DNA of 64,000 bases from an uncultured Bacteroidales bacterium (GCA_902800715.1 CADCFN010000001.1:164446-228445), one strand, 5' to 3'. Shown: positions 15,936 through 25,251, numbered from the stretch's first letter. Numbers and translations are program-made. The notes: generated by a model from the letters alone, not told the origin.

Positions 15936-17569
15936 GTTCTATAAACTTTGACATATCAGGGTGGGAGCATGTCTTACTCGGCAAGCCAGATATGCTCAAA
16001 TTGGCTGATGGGCTGGATAGTTTTTTGTTTTATTATCGTAGAATCGATCCTAAGATAGAGAATTTTGTACTGAGCGCCACCTTAGAAGTTGTGGATGCAT
16101 CTGGTGCCGATTTCCAGACTGGATACGGACTCATGGTTGTTGATACTATAGCATGTCCCTCGCCTGATAACCGCTCCCGCAACCATGCCCTTTTAGGGCG
16201 ATTCCGTACCATTGAAGGACTTAACTATGGAATTGGTCTTCGCGTTGTGGGTGGATATACAAATTCTGAAGCTGCTTGGCAGCGAGGTAGACGGCATTTG
16301 GATCCTTCACGTTTGTTCAACACTCAGTGCCTTGTGGATGAGATTCGTAATGGTGATTGTCACCAATTCAGACTGGCTAAGACAGATGATGGATTGGAGG
16401 CATCGCTTATCACAGATGCCGAGACGGAAAGCATTCGCTTCCCTGGATGCGATTTCTTGTTGAAACAGGATCAAAAGTCCATCTATGTGGGATTTGCTTT
16501 AGCAGGAGATATCGAATTAAACATTACAGACATTCACTTTGAGACGTTGCCTGGAAAGCTGAGCCATACACCAGAAGAGGCGATTGGGCACTTCTTTCCT
16601 GACTATCCCTTCAGCAGAAATAGTTTCAATGGAATAGAACGATTTGAGAGTAAATCATCCCAAAGCGTACGGATTACACCTGATGACGGCCCTGGAAAAC
16701 TGGCTTCGGCAATACTCAGCGCTGATGCTGGCTGCGAAATCATTTTGGCAGACGGGGTTTATGGCAGAGGACCATACTACATACCGAAGACTTGTTCTGG
16801 CACTCACCAACATCCAGTCGTACTAAGGGCAGAGCATCCAGGGAAGGCAGTCTTTGACGGCTCAGATATTGACACCCACTTGCCGCTCATGGTTCTAAGA
16901 GCGGATTATTGGATACTGGATGGTCTTGTGTTCCGTGAAGCTCCGTCTTCTGGACTGATAGTCTGCGGCTCACATAACATAGTGCGTCAATGTGAGGCAT
17001 ACGGAAATGGGGACACAGGAATCCTGATAATCGCTTTCCCCAATAGTGCTAGGGGGGATTGGCCTTCTTGCAATACCGTCGATAGGAGTGTATCCCACGA
17101 CAATTGCGATAGTGCTCGGAAAAATGCAGACGGTTTTGGGGCTAAACTCTCAGTAGGGGAAGGTAACGTGTTTTGCTCATGTAAAGCCTATCACAATATT
17201 GATGATGGCTTTGATCTCTATACTAAGGATATTATCGGTCCCATCAGCCCTGTCTCTTTTATCAACTGCGAGGCTTGGAACAACGGATGGCTATCTGGAG
17301 AGGCTATACCCAAAAGCGGTAAACGTTCAGGTAGCGGATTTAAATTAGGAGGAGAGAATCTGGAGGTTGCTCATGTTCTTAAGAACTGTATTGCTCACCA
17401 TAATGCCCGCAAGGGATTTAATAAAAACTCCAATCCAGCTCCCGTTTTGAAAGGATGTCGCGAATGGGATAATCTTTTCGATGGCAATCGTAAGCACGGC
17501 ATTTTGCTCAGTTCTTTATTCAGACCATTTGTCTGGGTTTCGTCTTTGATGAGGAAATTCTTTAGATAA
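15932..17569 (+). CDS. Right-handed beta-helix protein, PL9 (pectate lyase)-like
   Basis: 545 residues. Residues 1-230 form a beta-rich domain I cannot name. The rest is a parallel beta-helix like polysaccharide lyase family 9. Residues about 398-406 (NADGFGAKL) match the PL9 segment with the candidate catalytic lysine (Lys406). HNIDDGFDLYTK shortly after carries the Asp cluster that binds calcium in Pel9A-type enzymes. There is no signal peptide, unlike secreted lyases. In a biosynthetic locus it may be a lyase or an epimerase-like enzyme acting on the polymer or on intermediates. Export would need another route. Confidence 0.75.
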   Translation: MSSINFDISGWEHVLLGKPDMLKLADGLDSFLFYYRRIDPKIENFVLSATLEVVDASGADFQTGYGLMVVDTIACPSPDNRSRNHALLGRFRTIEGLNYGIGLRVVGGYTNSEAAWQRGRRHLDPSRLFNTQCLVDEIRNGDCHQFRLAKTDDGLEASLITDAETESIRFPGCDFLLKQDQKSIYVGFALAGDIELNITDIHFETLPGKLSHTPEEAIGHFFPDYPFSRNSFNGIERFESKSSQSVRITPDDGPGKLASAILSADAGCEIILADGVYGRGPYYIPKTCSGTHQHPVVLRAEHPGKAVFDGSDIDTHLPLMVLRADYWILDGLVFREAPSSGLIVCGSHNIVRQCEAYGNGDTGILIIAFPNSARGDWPSCNTVDRSVSHDNCDSARKNADGFGAKLSVGEGNVFCSCKAYHNIDDGFDLYTKDIIGPISPVSFINCEAWNNGWLSGEAIPKSGKRSGSGFKLGGENLEVAHVLKNCIAHHNARKGFNKNSNPAPVLKGCREWDNLFDGNRKHGILLSSLFRPFVWVSSLMRKFFR

Positions 17570-17640
17570 TCTATAGAGCACAATATGGAAATAATATTAA
17601 ATTACTAATACTATCAAGAATTAATATATAATGATGGACT

Positions 17641-18249
17641 ATGATTCGAACGAAAGATGATCTTATTTTTTATCTCGAAAAAGACAGAGAGGCATTAAAA
17701 AGACCTGCAAGAAAAAGATTCGCAGGGTCTTTCAAAGATATTGTAAAACGAGCACTAGATCCCGACGAGATATGGCGTTTTGAACGTGTCTTGAGATATA
17801 CAGAATATTACTCCAGAAATTTTGGGGGAATTAACAGATTTCTGTACTGGTGGTATTATTTTAAATATAAACGTCTTTCTCTAAAACTAGGATTCTCGAT
17901 ACCACTCGATGTGTTTGGACCGGGGTTGTCTATTGCTCATTATGGAACAATTCTGGTAAATCCCAAAGCACGTGTTGGTAAGAATTGTAGATTACATGCT
18001 TGTGTTAATATTGGTGAAAGTAAGGGCAAAGTTCCACAAATAGGGGATAACTGCTATATAGGTCCTGGGGGGATTATGTATGGAGACGCAAGAATAGCTA
18101 ATAATATTACAATTGGAGCAAATTCTGTAGTTAACCGTAGTTTTGAGAAGGAAGGAGTCGTTATCGCAGGTAGCCCTGCTAAAATAATTAGAGAAGATAG
18201 CTCGCCTTGGGTAACGTGGCTTTTACCCAAAATAGGCGAGAACCAGTGA
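17641..18249 (+). CDS. Serine acetyltransferase-like hexapeptide-repeat enzyme
   Basis: 202 residues. An N-terminal helical part (about 1-75) is followed by a left-handed beta-helix of hexapeptide repeats, with GPGLSIAHYGTILVNPKARVGKNCRLHACVNIGES and the closing NSVVNRSFEKEGVVIAGSPAKII. This is the CysE-like layout, with the catalytic HYG histidine. In polysaccharide loci such proteins O-acetylate sugars rather than make O-acetylserine, and the neighbours here favour that role. The ATG at 17641 lies directly after a very AT-rich spacer. Confidence 0.85.
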   Translation: MIRTKDDLIFYLEKDREALKRPARKRFAGSFKDIVKRALDPDEIWRFERVLRYTEYYSRNFGGINRFLYWWYYFKYKRLSLKLGFSIPLDVFGPGLSIAHYGTILVNPKARVGKNCRLHACVNIGESKGKVPQIGDNCYIGPGGIMYGDARIANNITIGANSVVNRSFEKEGVVIAGSPAKIIREDSSPWVTWLLPKIGENQ

Positions 18250-18317
18250 GGCGAGTCCTAATGAGAAAATACAGATTTCAAACCAAAACTAAAAAGTATA
18301 TATAAAACTTGCCTGTT

Positions 18318-19376
18318 ATGAAGTGTTTAGTTACAGGAGCAGCTGGCTTTATAGGCTTTCATCTTGTTAAGCGGCTATTAGAAGATGGTAATGCTGTTGT
18401 AGGTATAGATAACCTAAACAATTTCTATGATGTAAACCTGAAATTGGGAAGACTCTCTGAATTGGGGATTACCTATTCTGAGGGCATAAAAGGTGCTATG
18501 TGTAGCATCAAGTACCCTCTATTTACATTTAGGAAAATCGACCTGCAAGATCGTGATTCCTTGAATGAACTATTTGCTCAAGAGAAGTTTGAAATAGTTG
18601 TTAATTTGGCGGCACAAGCGGGTGTGCGATATTCTATCGATCACCCCTATGAATACGTGAATAACAATATCACAGGTTTCCTGAATGTGTTGGAGTGTTG
18701 TCGGCATTATCCTGTGAAACACTTGGTATATGCGTCTTCAAGCAGTGTGTATGGTGGCAATACAAAGGTTCCATTCTCTGAGGATGACAGGGTGGATAAT
18801 CCAGTGAGTCTATATGCTGTTTCCAAGAAGTCTAACGAGCTGATGGCTCAAGTTTACAGTCATCTCTTTGACATACCCACAACAGGTTTGCGATTCTTTA
18901 CGGTATATGGTCCTTGGGGCCGGCCAGATATGGCTTATTTCTCTTTTGCCGAAAACATGACGAGGGGGGAGAAAATAAGGCTTTATAATGAAGGGAAACA
19001 CCTAAGAGACTTTACTTATATAGATGATGTGATAGAGGGTATCTGCAAGGTGCTGAAGAGAGTGCCTGATCATCCGATAGTGTATAACATTGGGAACAAT
19101 CATCCTGAAGAGTTGCTTGATTTCGTAAAAACCCTTCAGGAAGAGTTGGTGAATGCCAAACTTCTCCCCGAAGACTATGATTTTGCGGCTCATTGCGAAC
19201 TTCTTCCAATGCAACCGGGTGATGTGCCAATGACGTATGCCGACACATCCAAGTTGGAGACCGATGTGGGCTATAAGCCTTCTACATCATTGAGGGATGG
19301 TTTGCGTTATTTCGTGGAATGGTACGCTGCCGAGATATCTCATAATTGCCCGATATCTAGCAACATTAAATTTTAA
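18318..19376 (+). CDS. NAD-dependent epimerase, UDP-glucuronate 4-epimerase (CapI)-like
   Basis: 352 residues from the ATG at 18318 (an in-frame TTG at 18309 is less likely). Short-chain extended fold: TGAAGFIGFHL NAD loop at the N-terminus, SSSSVYGG active-site strand, YAVSKKSNE with the catalytic Tyr-x3-Lys, and RFFTVYGPWGRPDMA, which is characteristic of the UDP-uronate 4-epimerase subgroup. It would supply UDP-galacturonate. That fits the PL9-like beta-helix gene nearby, as PL9 enzymes act on galacturonate chains. The substrate is inferred from subgroup motifs. Confidence 0.87.
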   Translation: MKCLVTGAAGFIGFHLVKRLLEDGNAVVGIDNLNNFYDVNLKLGRLSELGITYSEGIKGAMCSIKYPLFTFRKIDLQDRDSLNELFAQEKFEIVVNLAAQAGVRYSIDHPYEYVNNNITGFLNVLECCRHYPVKHLVYASSSSVYGGNTKVPFSEDDRVDNPVSLYAVSKKSNELMAQVYSHLFDIPTTGLRFFTVYGPWGRPDMAYFSFAENMTRGEKIRLYNEGKHLRDFTYIDDVIEGICKVLKRVPDHPIVYNIGNNHPEELLDFVKTLQEELVNAKLLPEDYDFAAHCELLPMQPGDVPMTYADTSKLETDVGYKPSTSLRDGLRYFVEWYAAEISHNCPISSNIKF

Positions 19377-19396
19377 CTAACATTGTTTTATACAAA

Positions 19397-20506
19397 ATGA
19401 GATTTGTCTTTCATTTATTAAGCCCAAATACTTTAGGTGGTGTTGAACGCTCTATTATCACTCGTTGCAATTTTTTAGTGAATCATGGCCATGAGGTGTA
19501 TATCCTGTGTAAGGAGTATTCCGATCCAAAGGGTTTCAGTGTAGCTCCAATTGATTCACGGGTGAATGTAGTGGACTACATCGATTTGATGCATCATGAG
19601 AAGCCTGGCTTTAGTTATACACTCAAATGGCTTCTGGACAAGTTGAAGTATTTATATGTGATAGACCGGTTTATTAATCGCATAAAGCCAGACTTTATTA
19701 TAACACGCCATGTTCTTAGCTTATATGAATTTTTCTATCTGCCTCACCATGGGGCGAAGTTTATCGCAGAATGGTCAACTACTATTGATACAAAAGAAGT
19801 ACCATATGAGTTCAACCATAATTTGTGGTTCAAGTGGCTATCATGGAATGTAGATAGATACTTGTTTTTGACAAAATATGACCAACAAACATTTCCCGGT
19901 CCCAAGAATAAGGCAGTGCTTATCCCTACGGCAGTTGCTCTCTCAGAAGACTGTTCTCCTTTAACCAGCAAGGTTGTTATATCGACAGGTCGTTTACATC
20001 CTATTAAGAACTATCATGCATTGATTGCAGCTTGGAGCCAAGTTGCTTCACGGCATCCTGACTGGCAATTACATATATATGGAGAGGGGGAACTACAAGA
20101 TGAATTATTGAAACAAATAAAGGAGCTTAGACTAGAAGGTAAAGTCATTCTCAAAGGAAGAACTGATGACGTACATTCTGTATTGCTTGATGCGAGTATC
20201 TTTGCACTAGCATCTAAGGGAGAAGGCTTTTCAAATAGTATTTTGGAAGCTATTGCACATGGATTACCGATTGTGGTCACCGAGATGCATTGTACGCATG
20301 ACCTTATGGAGGGATTCGAAATAGGGTATAAAGTACCTCAAGATGACATTTCACAACTGGCTGCTGGTATTAATTCTCTCATAGAGGACGAATCATTACG
20401 ACGACAAATGGGAGCAAATGCTCGCCGCAGAAGTCTCGATTATTCTTGTGAGAATGTTTTTTCTCAGCATTTGGCACTTTATCGCCAGCTGTTGTCAAAG
20501 AAATAG
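19397..20506 (+). CDS. Glycosyltransferase, GT4-like
   Basis: 369 residues, GT-B fold. The N-terminal SPNTLGGVERSIITRCNFL loop and C-terminal VVISTGRLHPIKNYHALIAAW, WQLHIYGEGELQDEL and ALASKGEGFSNSILEAIAHGLPIV segments show the GT4 pattern. It follows the epimerase by 20 bp and is the last gene of the island operon. It is related to but clearly distinct from the first glycosyltransferase of the locus. Donor unknown. Confidence 0.9.
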   Translation: MRFVFHLLSPNTLGGVERSIITRCNFLVNHGHEVYILCKEYSDPKGFSVAPIDSRVNVVDYIDLMHHEKPGFSYTLKWLLDKLKYLYVIDRFINRIKPDFIITRHVLSLYEFFYLPHHGAKFIAEWSTTIDTKEVPYEFNHNLWFKWLSWNVDRYLFLTKYDQQTFPGPKNKAVLIPTAVALSEDCSPLTSKVVISTGRLHPIKNYHALIAAWSQVASRHPDWQLHIYGEGELQDELLKQIKELRLEGKVILKGRTDDVHSVLLDASIFALASKGEGFSNSILEAIAHGLPIVVTEMHCTHDLMEGFEIGYKVPQDDISQLAAGINSLIEDESLRRQMGANARRRSLDYSCENVFSQHLALYRQLLSKK

Positions 20507-21175
20507 TTGCGAATTGGTGACTTGCTCCAAATCAAGGTCTGATGGAGCCTATAAACGTATTGAATAGAGTCATTAAGTATGAAGAATGGAGCCTATAATT
20601 CAGCCATTTGTAACTTAACAGCACTGTTGGATACTATAGGATTCCCACCTGCAGTACAACCGTATTCTTAAGTGACATAAAAGAATGATGATGTCTTAAT
20701 GAATTGCATGTGGGTGTGATACATGTCAGTCATTTTTCAGTCATACCATCCTATACCTCTGTTTCTTAAAACCGTACACTTTAGATACTATTCATCGTAT
20801 TCTTTTGCAAGCTAATTGAGCCACACCATAATGGAATCATTAGATGTTGTCTTAATATCGACTGCCTACATTTGGGGTTTAAGCAAATAGACAAATAATA
20901 CCTGCCTGTTTTCACTATTAACAGAAACTACTAATCGACAATGGCGATTTTCAAGGGTTGGCTAACTTGGGGATCTTGTGATTCTAGGTATCGTTGCTCC
21001 AATACTCACTGAATCCATACAACTACGTCCTGCTTCTGATTATGCGTTGATTGTTACCGAATCTCAACACAGCTGGAACTCTAGTCAATCGCTAGAATTC
21101 TTTTAATAAACATAAAACCACTTGAAAAACATTTGATTTTAGGGATAAAAAAATGACGGGCAATTACCCGTCATC
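20507..21175. other. Gene-poor right end of the island
   Basis: AT-rich sequence with no open frame I can support on either strand and no recognisable transposase or integrase fragment. It probably contains decayed mobile-element sequence, but nothing in it can be named. Confidence 0.5.
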
Positions 21176-21176
21176 G

Positions 21177-21249
21177 TGATTCGCGTGGGGCTCGAACCCA
21201 CGACCCCATCCTTAAAAGGGATGTGCTCTACCTGCTGAGCTAGCGAATC
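21177..21249 (-). tRNA. tRNA-Lys (anticodon TTT)
   Basis: 73 nt on the minus strand. Acceptor GATTCGC pairs with GCGAATC. D-arm is GCTCAGCAGGTAGAGC. Anticodon arm CATCC-CTTTTAA-GGATG gives TTT. T-arm GTGGG-TTCGAGC-CCCAC. Discriminator A, no encoded CCA. Its 3' end faces the island and is duplicated at 13448-13473. Confidence 0.96.
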
Positions 21250-21264
21250 TCCCAAAAAGCGGTG

Positions 21265-21296
21265 CAAAGGTACTGCCTTTTTCTTTACCCGCCAAA
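21265..21296 (-). promoter_or_regulatory. Promoter of tRNA-Lys
   Basis: On the minus strand TTTG (21293-21296), 20 bp, TACCTTTG (21265-21272): a full Bacteroidetes promoter, 15 bp before the mature tRNA. Confidence 0.8.
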
Positions 21297-21393
21297 TATT
21301 TTGGCTGTTTTTTACTTTTCCGCTTTGAATTAGGACCTTAAGGCCCCTTAAGGACCATAGGGGGATTTAGGGGCCTTGAAGTCGTTTTGGTCT

Positions 21394-22611
21394 TTACTGG
21401 GCGACAATCTTGCAGATTTCGATGATGGTCATCATAGCCTTCTCCATCGAGGGGATGGGCACATACTCGAAGCGTCCGTGCATGTTCATGCCGCCGGCGA
21501 AGATGTTGGGGCAAGGCAGGTTCTTGAACGAGAGCTGGGCGCCGTCCGTACCGCCGCGGATGGGCTGCACCTTGGGCGTAACACCGGCGTTCTCCATGGC
21601 CTGCTTAGCGATGTCGATGATGTTCATCACGGGTTCAATCTTCTCGCGCATGTTGTAGTACTGGTCCTTAATCTCGCAGGTCGCGCAATCGGGGAACTCG
21701 GCATTGATTTTGTTGCACAGGTGCTCAATCTCGCGCTTGCGGCTCTCAAAGCGGGCGCGGTCGTGGTCACGGATGATATAGTTCAATGTGGTCTGCTCGA
21801 CACCGCCTTCCATGCGGATGAGGTGATAGAAACCCTCATAGCCCTCGGTGTGCTCGGGAGTCTCCCAACGCGGCAGCATCATGGCAAACTGCATAGCGAC
21901 ACGCATTGAGTTAATCATTTTGTGCTTTGCGGCTCCAGGGTGTACGTTCAGGCCCTTGAAGGTAATCTTGGCGCTAGCGGCATTGAAGTTTTCAAACTCC
22001 AGCTCACCTACGGCACCACCGTCCATCGTATACGCCCAGTCGCAGCCGAATTTCTCCACATCGAAGTGGTGGGCGCCTAAGCCGATTTCCTCGTCGGGGT
22101 TGAAGCCCACGCGGATGTTGCCGTGCTTCACCTCGGGGTGTTCCTGCAGCCACTCGACAGCGCTCAGGATTTCGGCGATACCGGCTTTGTCGTCGGCACC
22201 GAGCAGGGTGTCACCGCTGGTAACGATGAATTCCTGGCCCTTGTAGTCGTTCATCTCGGGGAACTGAACGGGGTCGAGCACGATGCGGGGCTCCTCGCTC
22301 AGGACGATGGGCTCGCCCTCATACTTAACGATGCGGGGCTTCACGTCGTGGCCGCTCATGTCGGGGGCGGTGTCCATGTGGGCAATAAAGCCGACGGTGG
22401 GCACGGGCTTGTCGGTGTTGGCGGGCAAGGTGGCAAACAGGTAGCCGTTGTCATCGAGCGAGATGTCGCTCAAACCCATGGCATGCAATTCACGCTCCAG
22501 TTCCTTGGCAAACACCATCTGGCCCGGTGTGGAGGGAGTCAAGTTGGTGAGTTCGTCACTCTGGGTGTCGAACTTCACATACTTCAAAAATCTGTCAACT
22601 AATTTTGTCAT
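21394..22611 (-). CDS. pepT: Peptidase T (tripeptidase)
   Basis: 405 residues, standard length for PepT, an M20-family zinc enzyme that removes N-terminal residues from tripeptides in the cytoplasm. Motifs in order: [14 protein letters not shown] (first metal His and Asp), [14 protein letters not shown] (bridging Asp), and [17 protein letters not shown] (catalytic and metal glutamates). A minus-strand promoter box lies upstream at 22649. It pairs functionally with the two peptide transporters of the window, though it is not linked to them. Confidence 0.95.
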   Translation of the reverse strand: MTKLVDRFLKYVKFDTQSDELTNLTPSTPGQMVFAKELERELHAMGLSDISLDDNGYLFATLPANTDKPVPTVGFIAHMDTAPDMSGHDVKPRIVKYEGEPIVLSEEPRIVLDPVQFPEMNDYKGQEFIVTSGDTLLGADDKAGIAEILSAVEWLQEHPEVKHGNIRVGFNPDEEIGLGAHHFDVEKFGCDWAYTMDGGAVGELEFENFNAASAKITFKGLNVHPGAAKHKMINSMRVAMQFAMMLPRWETPEHTEGYEGFYHLIRMEGGVEQTTLNYIIRDHDRARFESRKREIEHLCNKINAEFPDCATCEIKDQYYNMREKIEPVMNIIDIAKQAMENAGVTPKVQPIRGGTDGAQLSFKNLPCPNIFAGGMNMHGRFEYVPIPSMEKAMMTIIEICKIVAQ

Positions 22612-22648
22612 AGTGATATTGTCTTGTTAATGGTTATTATCCAATCGG

Positions 22649-22656
22649 CAAAGATA
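22649..22656 (-). promoter_or_regulatory. Promoter -7 box for pepT
   Basis: TATCTTTG on the minus strand, 37 bp before the pepT ATG; no clear -33 element. Confidence 0.6.
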
Positions 22657-22783
22657 CAAAAAAGACTTTAGACTAAGGAACATAGACCTTAGTTTTTCTT
22701 TTATGACTGCTTGTTCACTATACGGACCTTACAATAAACGAGGGGCGGAAGTGTTAAAAAAGCGTTAAATTCGAGAGAAAATA

Positions 22784-22832
22784 TTGACAAATCAAAAACA
22801 CAAATATATCTTTGCGATATCAAAATGATATC
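22784..22832 (+). promoter_or_regulatory. Promoter of the SPFH locus, with adjacent GATATC direct/inverted pair
   Basis: TTG (22784-22786), 20 bp, TATCTTTG (22807-22814). Two GATATC copies (22816-22821 and 22827-22832) separated by 5 bp lie at the predicted start of transcription and could be an operator, possibly for the ribbon-helix-helix protein of the same locus; that link is a guess. Confidence 0.65.
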
Positions 22833-22874
22833 ACTTTAAAACAACGAATACTAACTTTTAAATATTTATCTATT

Positions 22875-23838
22875 ATGGAAACGAACGAATTCAACTTCAA
22901 AGGCGTAACAGTAAACGGATTCTTGATGCTGTTTGTAGTCATTCTGTTACCGATACTCGCCATCTGGGGGATTTACCAGAGCATTCTCCTGTTTGATATG
23001 CCTAATGCTGGCGCTTTGCCCACTGTACTGCTCATCGTGAGCATCCTGCTCCTCATCGGCACCTTAATTATATTAGGCGGTTTCCTGATGCTTGAGCCCA
23101 ACACCGCCAGGGTGACTACCTGGTTCGGCAAATACAGCGGCACATTCACCCGCACGGGCTTCTACTGGATCAACCCCTTCTACGGCACCAAGAAAGTCTC
23201 GCTGCGTGCCCGCAACCTGGACGCCTATCAAGGTCAACGACAAGGTGGGCAACCCCGTGATGATTGGTCTGGTACTAGTGTGGAGACTGAAAGACACCTA
23301 CAAGGCCCTGTTTGAGGTAGACTCACAGACGATGGCTTCGACCGACGGCACCTTGAGCGGCAACGCCAAGGGCCTGATGCGCGCCCTTGAGGACTTCGTG
23401 AGCGTGCAGAGCTACGCTGCCTTGAGACAGGTAGCCGGACTGTATGCCTACGACGACAATGACGAGAACACAAAAGAACTGACACTGCGCTCGGGTGGCG
23501 AAGAAATCAACGAGCAGCTCGAGGAGAGACTCAACGAGCGCCTGTCTCTGGCAGGCATCGAGGTGGTAGAGGCACGCATCAACTATCTGGCCTACGCTCC
23601 CGAAATTGCTGCTGTAATGCTTCGCCGCCAGCAGGCCAGCGCCATCATCACCGCCCGCGAGAAAATCGTCGAGGGTGCCGTGAGCATGGTGAAGATGGCC
23701 CTTGACAAGCTCTCGAGCGAGGAAATCGTGGAGCTTGACGATGACAAGAAGGCTTCGATGGTGAGCAACCTGTTGGTTGTCCTTTGTGCCGACGAACAGG
23801 CCCAGCCTGTCGTTAATACCGGCACATTGAATATGTAA
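22875..23838 (+). pseudogene. SPFH/Band 7 protein gene, frameshifted
   Basis: The gene starts at ATG 22875 with two hydrophobic helices (about residues 15-75), then TARVTTWFGKYSGTFTRTGFYWINPF. This N-terminal half of a SPFH (stomatin/prohibitin) protein runs in one frame up to KKVSLRARNLD at about 23222. The next codons continue in another frame as PIKVNDKVGNPVMIGLVLVWRL through to TGTLNM at 23838. A deletion of 2 or 5 bases after CTGGAC (23217-23222) explains it. It may be a real knock-out or a sequence error. SPFH proteins form oligomeric scaffolds on membranes. The next genes look like its usual partners. Confidence 0.88.
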
Positions 23839-23845
23839 CTAATCC

Positions 23846-23924
23846 TTGTCAGTTCTCAGTCGTCAGTTTTCAGTTTTCAGCGGCATCCGCATTCAACTGA
23901 AAACTGACGACTGAGAACTGACAA
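23846..23924. repeat. 30-bp perfect inverted repeat built of CAGTT/CAGTC units
   Basis: 23846-23875 and 23895-23924 are exact inverse complements (30 bp). The 19-nt loop holds its own small hairpin GCGG-CAT-CCGC. The arms are internally repetitive (TCAGTTCTCAG, GTCAGTTTTCAG). No T-run follows. It lies between the SPFH gene and the ribbon-helix-helix gene. Confidence 0.9.
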
Positions 23925-23940
23925 CTAAATCCAGCAGACT

Positions 23941-24153
23941 ATGGCAAAAAAAGCCACAAAAAGTTTTATCCTGCGTGTCGACAGCGACACGATGGATGCC
24001 ATTGAGAAGTGGGCAGCCGACGAGTTCCGCTCGACCAACGGTCAGTTGCAGTGGATCATCACCGAGGCGCTGCGCAAGACCCGCCGTCTGCCCAAGAAGA
24101 AGAAAAGCGAAACCGATAATCAGGAGGACAGTAGCGATGAGACCCAAGTTTAA
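23941..24153 (+). CDS. Small ribbon-helix-helix (Arc-type) DNA-binding protein
   Basis: 70 residues. KSFILRVDSDTMDAIEKWAADEFRSTNGQLQWIITEALRK fits the Arc/MetJ ribbon-helix-helix fold: a beta strand (SFILRVD), helix A (DTMDAIEKWAADEF), turn, and helix B (GQLQWIITEALRK). The Lys-rich tail ends in an acidic stretch. Proteins like this commonly follow SPFH genes in Bacteroidetes. Its last 17 bases overlap the first membrane-protein gene, so the two are probably coupled in translation. It may regulate this locus. Confidence 0.82.
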   Translation: MAKKATKSFILRVDSDTMDAIEKWAADEFRSTNGQLQWIITEALRKTRRLPKKKKSETDNQEDSSDETQV

Positions 24154-25249
24154 CAATAAGAAGCAGACATTATTGTGGAATGTCCTGACTTACGGCACGG
24201 CTATCGTTGCCGGCACGGCTTTGGGTGTATTCTCTAAGCAGCTCGGCACGGCAGGCATGGCAGCTGTTATCGTGACGGCAGCGGTTATCCTGGCAGCATT
24301 ATACTGGTGGGCCTACCGCACTCGCCGAATGGAAGTCGAAGATGCCATCTTGCAAGAGCGCAAGAACAGGACCACGACAGGAGCCATGGACGATACGGCT
24401 CAACAGGTGAATATCTACAGTGTCCAGGTCCACAGTTCTCCCACCAAGGTTATCATGGAAGCGCTCACCGCAGTCCTGCTCATTGCCACATGGGGCATCC
24501 TGTGGAGCCAGCACAAGATGGAATGGAATCACATCACGGTGCCCCTAGTGATGACAATTGCATCGGTTGCAGCGCTTGTCGCAGCACGCTTCCCGTTTAT
24601 GATGAGCGATGCCGAGGAGCACAAGGACATGAGCCAAATCAGTGTTTCGGTCAAGAAGGAACAGATTTACGCACTGATTTTTGCCATCATGGCCATTTTA
24701 GCACCCATCATCGATTTCAAGTGGGGTTTGATTGAAATCATCTTTGTTGTTATTCTTGTCGAGGCATTCTTTGACCGCAAGAAGAAATCGGCGCAAAGTT
24801 CGGAGCAAAGGACCGACAAAGCATTTGACTCCAGCAATATTCAAGTCACCCATGACAAGGAGGAGATGGCCTTTTACATCGTGACAGGCTTCATCATCCT
24901 GACGGCAATGTGTTTCGTGTTGCTATCCTTAGATGCCATCAAGGCTGACTTCATGCGCAGCTCCACGAGGCTGCTATTCATCCTCCTGACCGCTTACACC
25001 GCCTTCACACAGCTTGTCAAGGCCGTTAAGTTTACCAAAGCCGACAAAAGCATCGAGAACATCAGGCAATTCCGCTTGAACGTCCTGGAGGAACGTGTCT
25101 TTGGCGTTGAGTTCGCCATCATCAGCCTGATTCTGGCTATTGGCATTAAGCATCATATCATTGATGCCGCCACTTTGTTAGTGGCCATAATTGCCACACT
25201 TCTTGGCACCTATTTTATCTTCAACTCCCTCATCAAAAAAGCCCGTTAG
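24137..25249 (+). CDS. Array protein 1: multi-pass membrane protein
   Basis: 370 residues from ATG 24137, which overlaps the preceding gene; longer frames upstream are antisense-style extensions. Several transmembrane segments. One copy of the array module is recognisable from about residue 95 (VHSSPTKVIMEALTAVLLIATWGILW), and a module C-terminus ends the protein (VLEERVFGVEFAIISLILAIG ... FNSLIKKAR). A charged loop (DRKKKSAQSSEQRTDKAFDSS) separates the halves. No known domain can be named; the module has a distant resemblance in layout to DUF1648/SdpI-type membrane proteins. Most divergent member. Confidence 0.75.
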   Translation: MRPKFNNKKQTLLWNVLTYGTAIVAGTALGVFSKQLGTAGMAAVIVTAAVILAALYWWAYRTRRMEVEDAILQERKNRTTTGAMDDTAQQVNIYSVQVHSSPTKVIMEALTAVLLIATWGILWSQHKMEWNHITVPLVMTIASVAALVAARFPFMMSDAEEHKDMSQISVSVKKEQIYALIFAIMAILAPIIDFKWGLIEIIFVVILVEAFFDRKKKSAQSSEQRTDKAFDSSNIQVTHDKEEMAFYIVTGFIILTAMCFVLLSLDAIKADFMRSSTRLLFILLTAYTAFTQLVKAVKFTKADKSIENIRQFRLNVLEERVFGVEFAIISLILAIGIKHHIIDAATLLVAIIATLLGTYFIFNSLIKKAR

Positions 25250-25251
25250 TT

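Larger units (their letters stand above)
13448..21201. mobile_element. Genomic island at tRNA-Lys carrying a polysaccharide locus
   Basis: The two 26-bp tRNA-Lys 3'-end copies bracket about 7.75 kb that is clearly more AT-rich than its flanks. Inside are a decayed IS5-type transposase, a group II intron relic and five surface-polysaccharide genes in one direction. No integrase gene or other mobility function is intact, so the island appears fixed; the integrase may have been lost in the gene-poor ends (13474-14680 and 20507-21175). Confidence 0.7.

Noticed and set aside
23975-24137. Longer start for array protein 1 in the 23975 frame
   Set aside because: The extension overlaps the ribbon-helix-helix gene in another frame and reads as Arg/Ser-rich shadow; ATG 24137 begins a normal membrane-protein N-terminus.
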